Source of the DNA: Tunturiibacter gelidiferens
GTDB lineage: Bacteria; Acidobacteriota; Terriglobia; Terriglobales; Acidobacteriaceae
NCBI RefSeq assembly: GCF_013410115.1
Contig: NZ_JACCCV010000001.1
Location: 2,356,001 to 2,420,000 of the forward strand
DNA: 64,000 bases
Direction of reading: 5' to 3'
Position numbers and translations under genes: made by a program. Positions 37,131 through 45,073 of this stretch are shown here, piece by piece. The notes beneath the pieces are model-generated. The model had not been told where the DNA came from and ran no database searches. It was given only the letters and a program-made list of their open reading frames with translations. Each line of letters opens with the position of its first letter. Position 1 is the first letter of the stretch.

Positions 37131-38522
37131 ATGTTAAAGACGAACTTTCAGCACATTCTGTTGCTTACGGCGGCGATTTTACTCTCTGTCGGAGTCTCGC
37201 TGGGCTTGATCCATGGACCCGAAGTGCACCATGCCGGAGTTGCTTTGCGGTGTGTCGCGATTGTTCTCCTGGGCCTCTTTGCGCTGCGGCGCCGCTCCCT
37301 GACGCCGTGGATCTTTGTTGCGATGGTTGCGGGGGCGGAGCTGGGATTCGATGCGCCAATGCTGGCGACGAGCCTTCGCGTCTTCAGTGATATCTTTTTG
37401 CGCCTCATCAAGACCATCGTCGCGCCGCTGATTCTCGCGACGCTGGTGACCGGCATCGCTGGCCATGGCGACCTCAAGAGCGTCGGACGGATGGGGATCA
37501 AGAGCCTGATCTACTTCGAAGTCGTCACCACTCTGGCGCTTGTCATTGGCCTCGCGGCAATCAACCTCAGTCGTGCCGGAGTTGGCCTCTCTCTGCCCCC
37601 GGCTACCTCCAGCGAGACGATAGCCTCGCCCCCCCCCACTCACTGGCAGGATTTTCTGCTTCACATCTTCCCGGAGAATATCGCTAAGTCCGTAGCTGAA
37701 GGCCAGATCCTTCAGGTCGCCGTGTTCGCGGTCTTTTTCGGGATCGCGCTGGCCAGCCTGGAGGAGAAAAAACGTACTCCGGTTTTACGGCTGTTCGAGA
37801 GTTTCAGCGAAGTCATGTTCAAGTTCACCAACGTTGTCATGTACTTCGCCCCCATTGGCGTAGGCGCTGCGATGGCCTTCACGGTAGGTCAGATGGGCCT
37901 TGGAGTGTTGGTGAATTTAGGCAAGCTTCTCCTGACGCTGTATGGCGCCTTAGTAGGCTTCGGCTGTCTTGTTATGCTGCCGGCGGCGCTGTTCTTCGGT
38001 GTCCCGGTGCGTCGATTCCTCGCGGCTGTTGCAGAGCCTGCAACGATTGCCTTTGCTACCTCCACGAGTGAGGCGGCTCTTCCACGCGCTATGGAGGCGA
38101 TGGAAGCTCTGGGCGTCCCGCGGCGGATTGTAGCGTTCGTCATCCCAGCGGGCTACAGTTTCAACCTGGACGGTTCCACCCTGTATCTTGCGGTAGCCAG
38201 CATCTTTGTAGCGCAGGCAGCAGGAGTTCATCTGTCGCTTGGCCAGCAACTTCTGATGATGGTGACTCTTATGCTGACCAGCAAAGGAGTAGCTGGCGTC
38301 CCGCGAGCAATGTTGGTCGTTCTGCTCGCGACTGCGGCAACCTTCCGCCTTCCCACCGAGCCAATCTTCGTTATTCTCGGCATCGACGCGTTGGCTGACA
38401 TGGCGCGCACGACCGTCAATGTTGTTGGTAACTGCCTTGCCAGTGTCGTGGTCGCCAAGTGGGAGGGGGAGTTTGGCGCTGAGCCGATTTCGCCAGTAGT
38501 TTTGGAGGGTATGGCTGAGTGA
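37131..38522 (+). CDS. dicarboxylate/amino acid:cation symporter (DAACS family)
   Basis: 463 aa, eight predicted helices and two re-entrant hairpins. Family motifs: SDIFLRLIKTIVAPLILATLVTGIAG, ATSTSEAALPRAMEAMEALGVPRRIVAFVIPAGYSFNLDGSTLY (HP1/helix 7 with the NLDG sodium site) and LTSKGVAGVPRAMLVVL (HP2). The family includes GltP (glutamate/aspartate) and DctA (C4 dicarboxylates); I cannot choose between them. No linked sensor. Confidence 0.92.
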   Translation: MLKTNFQHILLLTAAILLSVGVSLGLIHGPEVHHAGVALRCVAIVLLGLFALRRRSLTPWIFVAMVAGAELGFDAPMLATSLRVFSDIFLRLIKTIVAPLILATLVTGIAGHGDLKSVGRMGIKSLIYFEVVTTLALVIGLAAINLSRAGVGLSLPPATSSETIASPPPTHWQDFLLHIFPENIAKSVAEGQILQVAVFAVFFGIALASLEEKKRTPVLRLFESFSEVMFKFTNVVMYFAPIGVGAAMAFTVGQMGLGVLVNLGKLLLTLYGALVGFGCLVMLPAALFFGVPVRRFLAAVAEPATIAFATSTSEAALPRAMEAMEALGVPRRIVAFVIPAGYSFNLDGSTLYLAVASIFVAQAAGVHLSLGQQLLMMVTLMLTSKGVAGVPRAMLVVLLATAATFRLPTEPIFVILGIDALADMARTTVNVVGNCLASVVVAKWEGEFGAEPISPVVLEGMAE

Positions 38523-38596
38523 CACATCCTGATTTCAAAGCAACATAGCAGATGCCGGAGCACCTGCTACTCGTACAGATTGCAGTTCTGCCACGA

Positions 38597-38956
38597 TTAC
38601 ATCGCTGGCGGATGATGTGGATCGATGTGTTCCTTGTCGACTGCCTTTTTGGAGGCTGTGGGTCTGGACTTCGCCGCCCCATTTGGGTTCACCGAGTCAC
38701 GCAGCTCCTTCGATGGCTTGAAGAAGGGAACTCGCTTAGCCGGAACATCGACCTTGGCCCCAGTCTTCGGGTTTCGGCCGGTTCGGGCATTACGTTGTCG
38801 GGTCCGGAAACTTCCGAATCCGCGAATCTCGATCTTGTCACCGGTTTTCAAAGCTCCGATGACAGCGTCGAAGAGGGTATCGACGATAACTTCCCCGTCA
38901 CGGCGGGTCAGGTCTCCAAGAGCGGTCACTTTATCAACAAGGTCGGCTTTAGTCAT
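38597..38956 (-). CDS. HU/IHF-family DNA-binding protein
   Basis: 119 aa from MTKADLVDKVTALGDLTRR at 38956 (AGGAA 7 nt upstream); the in-frame start at 39055 is not supported. FGSFRTRQRNARTGRNPKTGAKVDVPAKRVPFFKPSKELR covers the DNA-binding arm and the last helix with the GRNP tip. A ~28-residue basic, Ser/Lys-rich and His-rich tail follows, which typical 90-aa HU proteins lack. Nucleoid-associated. Confidence 0.94.
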   Translation of the reverse strand: MTKADLVDKVTALGDLTRRDGEVIVDTLFDAVIGALKTGDKIEIRGFGSFRTRQRNARTGRNPKTGAKVDVPAKRVPFFKPSKELRDSVNPNGAAKSRPTASKKAVDKEHIDPHHPPAM

Positions 38957-39125
38957 AGTGGGTTCCTTTCGTACTGGGGGGAGGGCGATAGGGCCGGGTG
39001 AAAGCAATCCGTTGTTGTTGATTGTAGACGGGATGGAGGCTAAAAGGTTGTGCAAGAAGTCAAAAGAATGAACACATTGGGCATTGCCCCATAAGATGCA
39101 AAATCTGTCCGAAAGGTCAAAGGAT

Positions 39126-39154
39126 CAACAAAAAGAGCCCCATTTTTTCGGGGC
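39126..39154 (-). terminator. rho-independent terminator of sppA
   Basis: On the minus strand: GCCCC-GAAAAAAT-GGGGC then TCTTTTTGTTG. It lies ~55 bp after the sppA stop. Confidence 0.8.
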
Positions 39155-39207
39155 CCTGGTCGTGTTTTGGCAGTGGTTTGGCAAGGTAAATACTGAAGGA
39201 CCGTACC

Positions 39208-40221
39208 TTACTTCCACATGAAGTAGAAACCCGGAGCATGGTTCAGCATCTGGCTCGGGTTCGGGAACAGGTCTTCGCCGTCGTCGGTAAGCAGTGCAAA
39301 CAGCCCTCGTTTATTTTTTGCGGGTCGCACCACATTTGGTTCCCCGGAGATTCCGGCCTCCTTGGCCGTCTCCATCAGGGCTACACGGTAGCCGCCGACC
39401 TTATCGATGAGGCCCAGGGGAAGGGACTGCTGTCCTGTCCAAACCTGGCCGGTCGCGAGCGGTTTGATCTTGTCATCAGAGGTATGGCGACCCGTCGCGA
39501 CATCGTGCACAAACTGCGTATACATGTTATCCACCAGCGACTGAAAGTAAGCCTCTTCCTTAGGCGTCAGATCGCGGCTCGGATCGCCGGCGTCCTTCAA
39601 CTCTCCGGCATGGATGACCACATTCTTCAACTTGGCCCATCGCAGCAGGTCACCGTAGTTTGTCCACTCCATGATTACCCCAATTGATCCGACAACGGAG
39701 GCATCGTTCGCGTAGATCCTGTCGCAGGCGGTGGCGATGTAATAGGCCCCTGAAGCGCCCACCGACTCAATTGAGGCGACGACCTTCTTATGACTCTCCT
39801 GCCGCACCCGCAGGACCTCATGGTAAATCTCCTGCGAGGCAGCCGCGCCACCGCCCGGCGAGTTGATATGAAGAAGAATCGCCTTTACCGACGAGTCATC
39901 CCCAAACTTGCGCAGCTGACTGTCGATGATTTCAGGAGACAGGATCGCACCGGAGATGTCGATCACGGCAATGCTGTCCGAAGCTAATCCCAAGCCTGCC
40001 GAATTTCCGGTGACCGAACGCGCCGTGAACCAGACCATGAGCGTTACAAGGAGAAACACCGCGGCCAAGGAGCCGGCGATGATCCCGATGTAGAACCATG
40101 CCGAGCGTTGGCGCGGGGGCGGGAAGCCTTGACGTTGCGGATAAGGGTAAGGCGGAGTTTGAGTGTAGGGAAACGATGGCGGTGGTGGAGGCGGTGGAGG
40201 TGTTGAAAAGTCTTCCGGCAT
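39208..40221 (-). CDS. sppA: signal peptide peptidase SppA-type serine protease (S49)
   Basis: 337 aa from MPEDFSTPPPP at 40221. A cytoplasmic Pro-rich start (Pro runs near residues 7-25), one transmembrane helix (FYIGIIAGSLAAVFLLVTLMVW, ~55-80), then the S49 domain: VIDISGAI, AILLHINSPGGGAAASQEI, VASIESVGASGAYYIATACDRIYAN with the catalytic Ser (SGAYYIA) and VGSIGVIMEW. The catalytic Lys is expected in the later GELKDAGDPSRDLTPKEEAYF region. Single-domain short SppA form, half the length of E. coli SppA. A weak ribosome site upstream. Confidence 0.92.
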   Translation of the reverse strand: MPEDFSTPPPPPPPPSFPYTQTPPYPYPQRQGFPPPRQRSAWFYIGIIAGSLAAVFLLVTLMVWFTARSVTGNSAGLGLASDSIAVIDISGAILSPEIIDSQLRKFGDDSSVKAILLHINSPGGGAAASQEIYHEVLRVRQESHKKVVASIESVGASGAYYIATACDRIYANDASVVGSIGVIMEWTNYGDLLRWAKLKNVVIHAGELKDAGDPSRDLTPKEEAYFQSLVDNMYTQFVHDVATGRHTSDDKIKPLATGQVWTGQQSLPLGLIDKVGGYRVALMETAKEAGISGEPNVVRPAKNKRGLFALLTDDGEDLFPNPSQMLNHAPGFYFMWK

Positions 40222-40418
40222 GCTGTGGAGTTTAGCAGGACCGCTGATCGCGGTGCATAGTCGAGGCTCGAGCATGGGCCGCGAAAAGAAATGTAGACAA
40301 AGTGAAAAATAGAGCCAATCAGGGCGGTTCATGCGTCAAACATTGCAGTATGATAAATCGCGACACCGTCCGTGTATCTCTCAGTAATCAGTAGAAGAAA
40401 GAAAGTCTGTCGATCGCT

Positions 40419-41234
40419 ATGGCACATCCACAGTTGAGCATCGTAATCCCGGCATACAACGAGAGCGCTCGTATCGAGCATGCTCTGGATAAGGTGCTGT
40501 CGTGTGTCGCGGAACAGGGCTGGGATGCGGAGGTTCTGGTCGTCGACGACGGTTCGATCGACGACACCGCTGCGATCGTACAGCGTTGGATGATGCAACA
40601 TCCGCGACTTCACCTCGTCAAGAACCCGGGTAATCGCGGCAAAGGCTACTCCGTGCGCAACGGCCTTTTGCAAGCCGCAGGCGACATCGTCATGTTTACG
40701 GATGCTGACCTCTCGGCTCCCATGGAAGAGGCGGAACGCCTTATCGCCGCACTGAACGATGGGGCGGATGTGGCAATCGGCTCCCGATGGATGGACCGCA
40801 CCCGTCAGACAATCCACCAGCCGCTCTACCGGCAGTTCTTCGGTCGCTGTTTCAACTGGGTCACCCGAACCGTTATGGGCTTGCCTTTCAAAGACACTCA
40901 GTGCGGTTTCAAGGCGTTCAAACGCTCCGCTGCCCAGGTCATCTTTCGCCTGCAAACCATCGAACGTTGGGGCTTCGACCCCGAGATCCTGTTCATCGCT
41001 CGCAAGCTGAAGTATGTCGTCCGCGAGGTCCCGGTCACCTGGGGCCATGACGAACGCAGCCGTATGAGCTACCTGAGAGACGGCATTAAAATGCTCGAAG
41101 ACATGGCACGCATTCGCGGTAATTTCATGGCCGGCCGGTATGACAAGGCCATCGCGGCTATAAAGGATACGAGTGCAATGGTGACCCCACAGGTAGAGCA
41201 GGTCGTCAAGGCGGCCAGCGCTGAAGTCCGCTAA
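40419..41234 (+). CDS. glycosyltransferase family 2 (dolichyl-phosphate-type glucosyltransferase-like)
   Basis: 271 aa, GT-A fold. LSIVIPAYNESARIEHAL (N-terminal strand), VLVVDDGSIDDTA, NPGNRGKGYSVRNGLLQAAGDIVMFTDADLS (DxD metal site), GSRW and DTQCGFKAFKR followed by GFDPEILFIARK and PVTWGHDERSRM. The pattern is that of polyprenyl- or dolichyl-phosphate beta-glucosyl/mannosyltransferases, which transfer sugar to a lipid carrier for cell-envelope glycans. No membrane helix is obvious. Confidence 0.88.
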   Translation: MAHPQLSIVIPAYNESARIEHALDKVLSCVAEQGWDAEVLVVDDGSIDDTAAIVQRWMMQHPRLHLVKNPGNRGKGYSVRNGLLQAAGDIVMFTDADLSAPMEEAERLIAALNDGADVAIGSRWMDRTRQTIHQPLYRQFFGRCFNWVTRTVMGLPFKDTQCGFKAFKRSAAQVIFRLQTIERWGFDPEILFIARKLKYVVREVPVTWGHDERSRMSYLRDGIKMLEDMARIRGNFMAGRYDKAIAAIKDTSAMVTPQVEQVVKAASAEVR

Positions 41235-41445
41235 CCGCTTGTGAGTCCTTCTTTCATACGTTAGATTGCCATGCGATTCTGAACCGACCGAGGGCCAACC
41301 TCGGCCTAGACTATCCATTTGGCTGGTCTTTTATTCTGAGCGCTCATCAATACTGTTCATTCGGTACTTGTTTCACACCCCGACCCGTTTCCTTTGTCCA
41401 TTTCTCCCTCGATTTTCCTATTCCGTGAGTAGGCCGGCGCAGATA

Positions 41446-41910
41446 TCAAACATCCTGGCGCCGCTGATCCGTCTGTTTCTTTCGCTTATGAAAGATCCGA
41501 TGTCGGCTAATACTCCACAAAAGACTTGAGATGGTAATCCAGACAACACTGGCAGCTACGAGGGTGTGAAGCGCAACATGGCCGGGGAGGGCCATCCGCA
41601 GAGTCAGAGCGAACATTGCGAGGCCGATGCATCCGAGCGATGCGCCGGAGGCGTCGATACTTGCGGCAAGCCTACCTCGAATCGTTCCATTGAAACCATG
41701 TTCGGCCTTGCGTTTCTTTTCGTGGTTCTCGATCAGGCTAGCGCTGGCAGGAAAGATGGCTGGAAAGGCGAGAAAAAGCCCACCTATTCCCGGCCCATAA
41801 CGCTTCGCAATGAGTCCAGCCGAGACCGTACACACGCCGCCGAACAGAAATCTTATGATGTATTCGTGGGGCTGAGTCTCTCGCAAAGAGGAAAAATCCA
41901 TTCTGATCAT
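41446..41910 (-). CDS. DUF3147-like small membrane protein, second of a pair
   Basis: 154 aa from MIRMDFSSLRETQPHEYII at 41910. Hydrophobic segments include FLFGGVCTVSAGLIAKRYGPGIGGLFLAFPAIFPASASLI, a long helix after residue ~100 and one near the C-terminus (VVWITISSLLWSI). It follows the first DUF3147-like gene with a one-base gap. The second half diverges from the shorter neighbour. Confidence 0.68.
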   Translation of the reverse strand: MIRMDFSSLRETQPHEYIIRFLFGGVCTVSAGLIAKRYGPGIGGLFLAFPAIFPASASLIENHEKKRKAEHGFNGTIRGRLAASIDASGASLGCIGLAMFALTLRMALPGHVALHTLVAASVVWITISSLLWSISRHRIFHKRKKQTDQRRQDV

Positions 41911-41911
41911 C

Positions 41912-42259
41912 TTAGGAAAACCTTCCCCACCATCGCCATAGTCCAATCGATACTGCAAACCACACTGACATCAGAATGATTGTGGTCGGGAGTGCGGCTG
42001 TCTTGTATCGCGCCAATACTCTCGAAACAGAGATCGCATAGATGAAGAATGCGATCGCTCCAAAGATCATTGAGTGAGCTTCAGCTGCTGCGTATTGCGA
42101 ACCCTGTTTGGAGATAGTGAGACCAACTGTGGCGAGAGCGATTGACGGGGCAGCCCCAAACAGTCCGGCGAAGCTTTTTGGGCGCAGCACGTCGCCAATG
42201 GCCGCGAACAAGCTGACAACAGCACCGCCGATGAGAAATCTCATAACAAATTCACTCAT
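41912..42259 (-). CDS. DUF3147 membrane protein, first of a pair
   Basis: 115 aa with four hydrophobic segments (VMRFLIGGAVVSLFAAIGDVLRP, FAGLFGAAPSIALATVGLTI, SMIFGAIAFFIYAISVSRV, TTIILMSVWFAVSIGLW). The order F-L-.-G-G... FAGLFGAAP matches DUF3147. The N-terminal half resembles its downstream neighbour (FLFGG, GLFLAFP), so this is a tandem duplication. Downstream of ppa in the same direction. Function unknown. Confidence 0.72.
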   Translation of the reverse strand: MSEFVMRFLIGGAVVSLFAAIGDVLRPKSFAGLFGAAPSIALATVGLTISKQGSQYAAAEAHSMIFGAIAFFIYAISVSRVLARYKTAALPTTIILMSVWFAVSIGLWRWWGRFS

Positions 42260-42276
42260 TCATCGCCCCTACAATT

Positions 42277-42810
42277 TCAAACTGCTTTGCGAGCTTTTTC
42301 GATCAGACTGCGGGCTTTTTTGGCATCCTTACAACCCAGGAGCTTGTATTTCTTGCCCTCAAGTTTGTGATAGTTGACAAAGAAATCTTCTAACTCATCC
42401 AGAAACTGCTTGGGCAGGTCCGACAGCTTTCGAATGTTCGCGTAGCTATGGTTGGCCTCAGCCACCGCAAGCAATCTGTCATTCCGCACCTTCTTCTTGC
42501 CATCTAACTGCTCGCCTTCGATCACGCCAATCAAAATCGCGTGCACAGCACAGCCGGTAAAAGCGGGTTCGTCCATCAACAGGAGGACGTCGATCGGATC
42601 TCCGTCGTCCGCAATCGTTCGAGGCAAAAAGCCGAAATCATAGGGAAATACCATTCCCGCAGGCAACACCTTTTTCAGGGCAAAGATCCCCTGCTCGGGA
42701 TCAAATGCAAACTTATTCCGGCTACCTTTAGGCGTTTCCACGATCACCTGAAGCATCCCGTCCTGTTTGCTTACGGGTTTCAACTTTGTTGGATCGACAA
42801 GCGATTTCAT
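42277..42810 (-). CDS. ppa: inorganic pyrophosphatase (family I)
   Basis: 177 aa from MKSLVDPTKLKPVSKQDG at 42810 (GGGAG upstream; a GTG at 42822 adds four residues). Signature MVFPYDFGFLPRTIADDGDPIDVLLLMDE contains the Asp metal ligands D-.-D-P-.-D. VIVETPKGSRNKFAFDP near the N-terminus is also typical. Hydrolyses PPi to phosphate and pulls biosynthetic reactions forward. First gene of a three-gene block with the two DUF3147 genes. Confidence 0.94.
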   Translation of the reverse strand: MKSLVDPTKLKPVSKQDGMLQVIVETPKGSRNKFAFDPEQGIFALKKVLPAGMVFPYDFGFLPRTIADDGDPIDVLLLMDEPAFTGCAVHAILIGVIEGEQLDGKKKVRNDRLLAVAEANHSYANIRKLSDLPKQFLDELEDFFVNYHKLEGKKYKLLGCKDAKKARSLIEKARKAV

Positions 42811-42985
42811 TTTCTCCCTCACTCTTCTCTAAACCGAACGACCACATCGCAACCAAAGAGAGATTATGGAGCCCGTCCTCTTCGTCTAATGGTGCGACAT
42901 TGATGTGAGAGGAAACGACTGGTTAAAGTTGCATATTCCGAAGTTTTGAGTACGAAGGGCATTCAGATTTGATTGAAATCTGCCC
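42811..42985. other. intergenic region upstream of ppa
   Basis: 175 bp with no ORF. It holds CAGATTT-GATTG-AAATCTG (42964-42982), a 7-bp inverted repeat, and TTCAGATT repeated at 42962 and 42987, next to the left end of the inverted-repeat element described below. Confidence 0.4.
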
Positions 42986-43292
42986 GTTCAGATTCTCAAG
43001 AGGGTAAAGTGCGTTCTTTCGCCCGCCCGGCAAGCTGCCGGACCGCATGCCCCGTGCCAAAAACCGGGTCGAGCGACATACTGAAGCTCCAACAGCATCG
43101 ACTTCAGCGACAACGGCGTCCTGGAAGATCGCTTCACTCGTGTGGTCTCGCTAGATGCCTTCGTCTTCTATCCTGTTTCGGATCCGCTATTTTGAATTCA
43201 GAATGCCTCAATAGGTGCCGAGGATTTATCCCCGGTGTGCGGAATAGGAATATGGGTTTGCTTTAGGACGTTGGGGACTTGAGAATCTGAAC
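42986..43292. mobile_element. candidate MITE-like element bounded by 15-bp inverted repeats
   Basis: GTTCAGATTCTCAAG at 42986-43000 and its exact reverse complement CTTGAGAATCTGAAC at 43278-43292, enclosing ~277 bp with no convincing gene. No clear target-site duplication was seen. It sits at the edge of a decayed region next to an integrase fragment. Confidence 0.4.
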
Positions 43293-43310
43293 CGAGCCGA
43301 TAAATCATGC

Positions 43311-43553
43311 ATGAAGAAGCCCCTACAGCCCCAGTTACTTGCCTTGAACGGAACCTCGATCCAACTGATCGCCAATCTACTAGGCTATTCTGGAACTCGC
43401 ATAGCTGAGAAACATTATGCACACTTCTCACCGTCCTACGTTGCTACGACCATCCGGGCGAACAAGCCCAGCTTTGGGTTTGAGACAACGAGTGAAGCGC
43501 CGCGTCGTATAAGAAGACAAAAAGCATCTGACAAACACGAAGGTTCCCGGTGA
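43311..43553 (+). pseudogene. 3' fragment of a tyrosine recombinase (integrase)
   Basis: Eighty residues correspond to the C-terminal end of a tyrosine recombinase: LALNGTSIQLIANLLGYSG (the usual LLGHS reads LLGYS) then TRIAEKHYAHFSPSYVATTIR with the catalytic Tyr in KHYAHFSP. The catalytic Arg and His boxes and the rest of the protein are missing; nothing recognisable precedes it. A remnant of a mobile element. Confidence 0.75.
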
Positions 43554-43748
43554 ATGCTCGCCGCCACCAACGTGAGGTATTCGGCTGTGTGGCAGAATTT
43601 CGTGGCGTCCTAAGAGTGTTTCCGATCAGAATGGACTAACGGCCTTCGTACCACATACCGGCGGGCGCGGCGCTGAGAAGCATGGTATGGACTGAAGGAT
43701 CTTGAGAGGAATAGGCAGAAAAGCTCGACATGTCGTTCTCCGATTTCA

Positions 43749-44598
43749 TTGGTGATGGTGCGAATGATTGCGCAGCTTGTCGGCATCCGCTCGCTCCCCG
43801 TCGGCGGCGATGTCCCCGCCGCCATCGAACGCATCAAGACCGTCAAGGTCCATCCACTCAAGCCCACTCCCGGCTGGCCTGAGCTCCAATGGCTCGACCT
43901 CACCCCCACCCTACCACGCCCCTCGCCTGGGACAACAACATCCAGTTCTGGCAACAGCTCTACAACGTCATTAGCTCCGAACCATCCAACCCGCGCGTTC
44001 ATTACTTCTACGGCGAGCTAGCCGCCCTTGGCATCGAGCAAGGCAAGCCCTTCACCCCCGACGCCTGCATGACCGCCATCCTCGAAAAGGCCGCCAAAAT
44101 CGGCAACGCCCAGATGCGCGTCGAGTCCTTCGGCGACAACCGCCCCAACCGCATCGTCTGGCCCGATCGCAAGTGGGAGTGGGCCGCCCTCCGCTTCGAA
44201 AACGGCGACTTCAACACTCCCAACTACGGCAACCTCTACGCCCGCGATAAATGGTTCTATCAGGCCATCGGAGCATCGCCTGCCATGTTCAAGCGCGACC
44301 CATTGCAAGAGCTATAAGCTCACCGTTCCGCAGCCGGTAACGGGTAAGCTCTTCTGGTCCGTCACGGTCTATGACACCGACACTCGCAGCCAGGTCCAGA
44401 CCGATCAGGCAAGGACGTCTCCAAAACCCAGCCGACCGAACTCTACTTCGGTCCCAACGCTCCCACAGGGACATTAGAACCAGTGGATCAAAACAATCCC
44501 CGGCAAAGGGCTGGTTTGTCTACTTCCGCGTCTACGGTCCTGAAAAAGCCGCCTTTGACGGAAGCTGGAAACCAGGCGACGTCGAAGAGGTGAAGTAA
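43749..44598 (+). pseudogene. DUF1254/DUF1214 family gene broken by several frameshifts
   Basis: Frames must be switched at least four times to follow the family: an N-terminal piece (DVPAAIERIKTVKVHPL..GWPELQWL, from 43749), the main piece 43900-44317 (NNIQFWQQLYNVI, ELAALGIEQGKPFTPDACM, EKAAKIGNAQMRVESF, YARDKWFYQAIGASPAM), then SYKLTVPQPVTGKLFWSVTVYDTDTRS at ~44310-44400, ELYFGPNAPTG at ~44440, NQWIKTIPGKG at ~44480, and WFVYFRVYGPEKAAFDGSWKPGDVE to the stop at 44598. All of these are in DUF1254/DUF1214 order. The intact protein is usually secreted, but no signal peptide is left. Confidence 0.8.
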
Positions 44599-44833
44599 CC
44601 AATGCCCACAGTACTGACCCAGGACAGGATTGGCAACGAAAAACGCGCTTGTGTTGCTAATCCGTCTAGAATTCCTCGAAAGTCCGGTTTTCGGCAACTT
44701 CACATCTGTAATTGCTGCAAACCCCGTTTTGCAGGCACGACGCTTTTGTAGTCCATCGCTGATCACTTCTCATAAGCCGCCTTCTCGGTACCGATTGTTT
44801 GAACCAGAAGCCCGGCTCCATCGAAGCGTCATT
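44599..44833. other. intergenic, no feature seen
   Basis: Follows the broken DUF1254 gene; together with the next stretches it makes a 475-bp region before the first TonB-dependent receptor. No ORF or RNA recognised in this part. Confidence 0.5.
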
Positions 44834-44875
44834 CGCTAAGGTGGCGTCGCCGTCTCGAAGCCGACGCCACTAGCG
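44834..44875. repeat. long hairpin
   Basis: CGCTA-AG-GTGGCGTCG ... CGACGCCAC-TAGCG: 9 bp perfect plus 5 bp outside a 2-nt bulge, 12-nt loop. No T-run on either side. Confidence 0.55.
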
Positions 44876-44876
44876 C

Positions 44877-44984
44877 TTACTTGCTCTGGATGAGGAGGCC
44901 AAGCGGCTTAAGCGTACCGACCGCAATGAACTCAAATTTGAGGAAGCCGTAGCCAGCAGCTCCAGCCCCTTGGATAATTTGAGT
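44877..44984 (-). pseudogene. possible coding tail remnant
   Basis: Between two stops the minus strand reads TQIIQGAGAAGYGFLKFEFI...LKPLGLLIQSK, 35 residues of protein-like composition without a start codon. It may be the C-terminal end of a deleted gene; the family is not recognised. Confidence 0.25.
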
Positions 44985-45026
44985 TTACGAAACGGGCACT
45001 TCAGCGTGTAGATGATATGAATGAAA

Positions 45027-45056
45027 GGGAGGCGATAAGAAATCTCTTCACCTCCC
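45027..45056 (-). terminator. hairpin after the first TonB-dependent receptor
   Basis: GGGAGG-18 nt-CCTCCC. On the minus strand it follows the receptor stop by 17 bp and is followed by TTTCATT. The T-run is short. Confidence 0.5.
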
Positions 45057-45073
45057 TAAAACGGGCAATCGAA

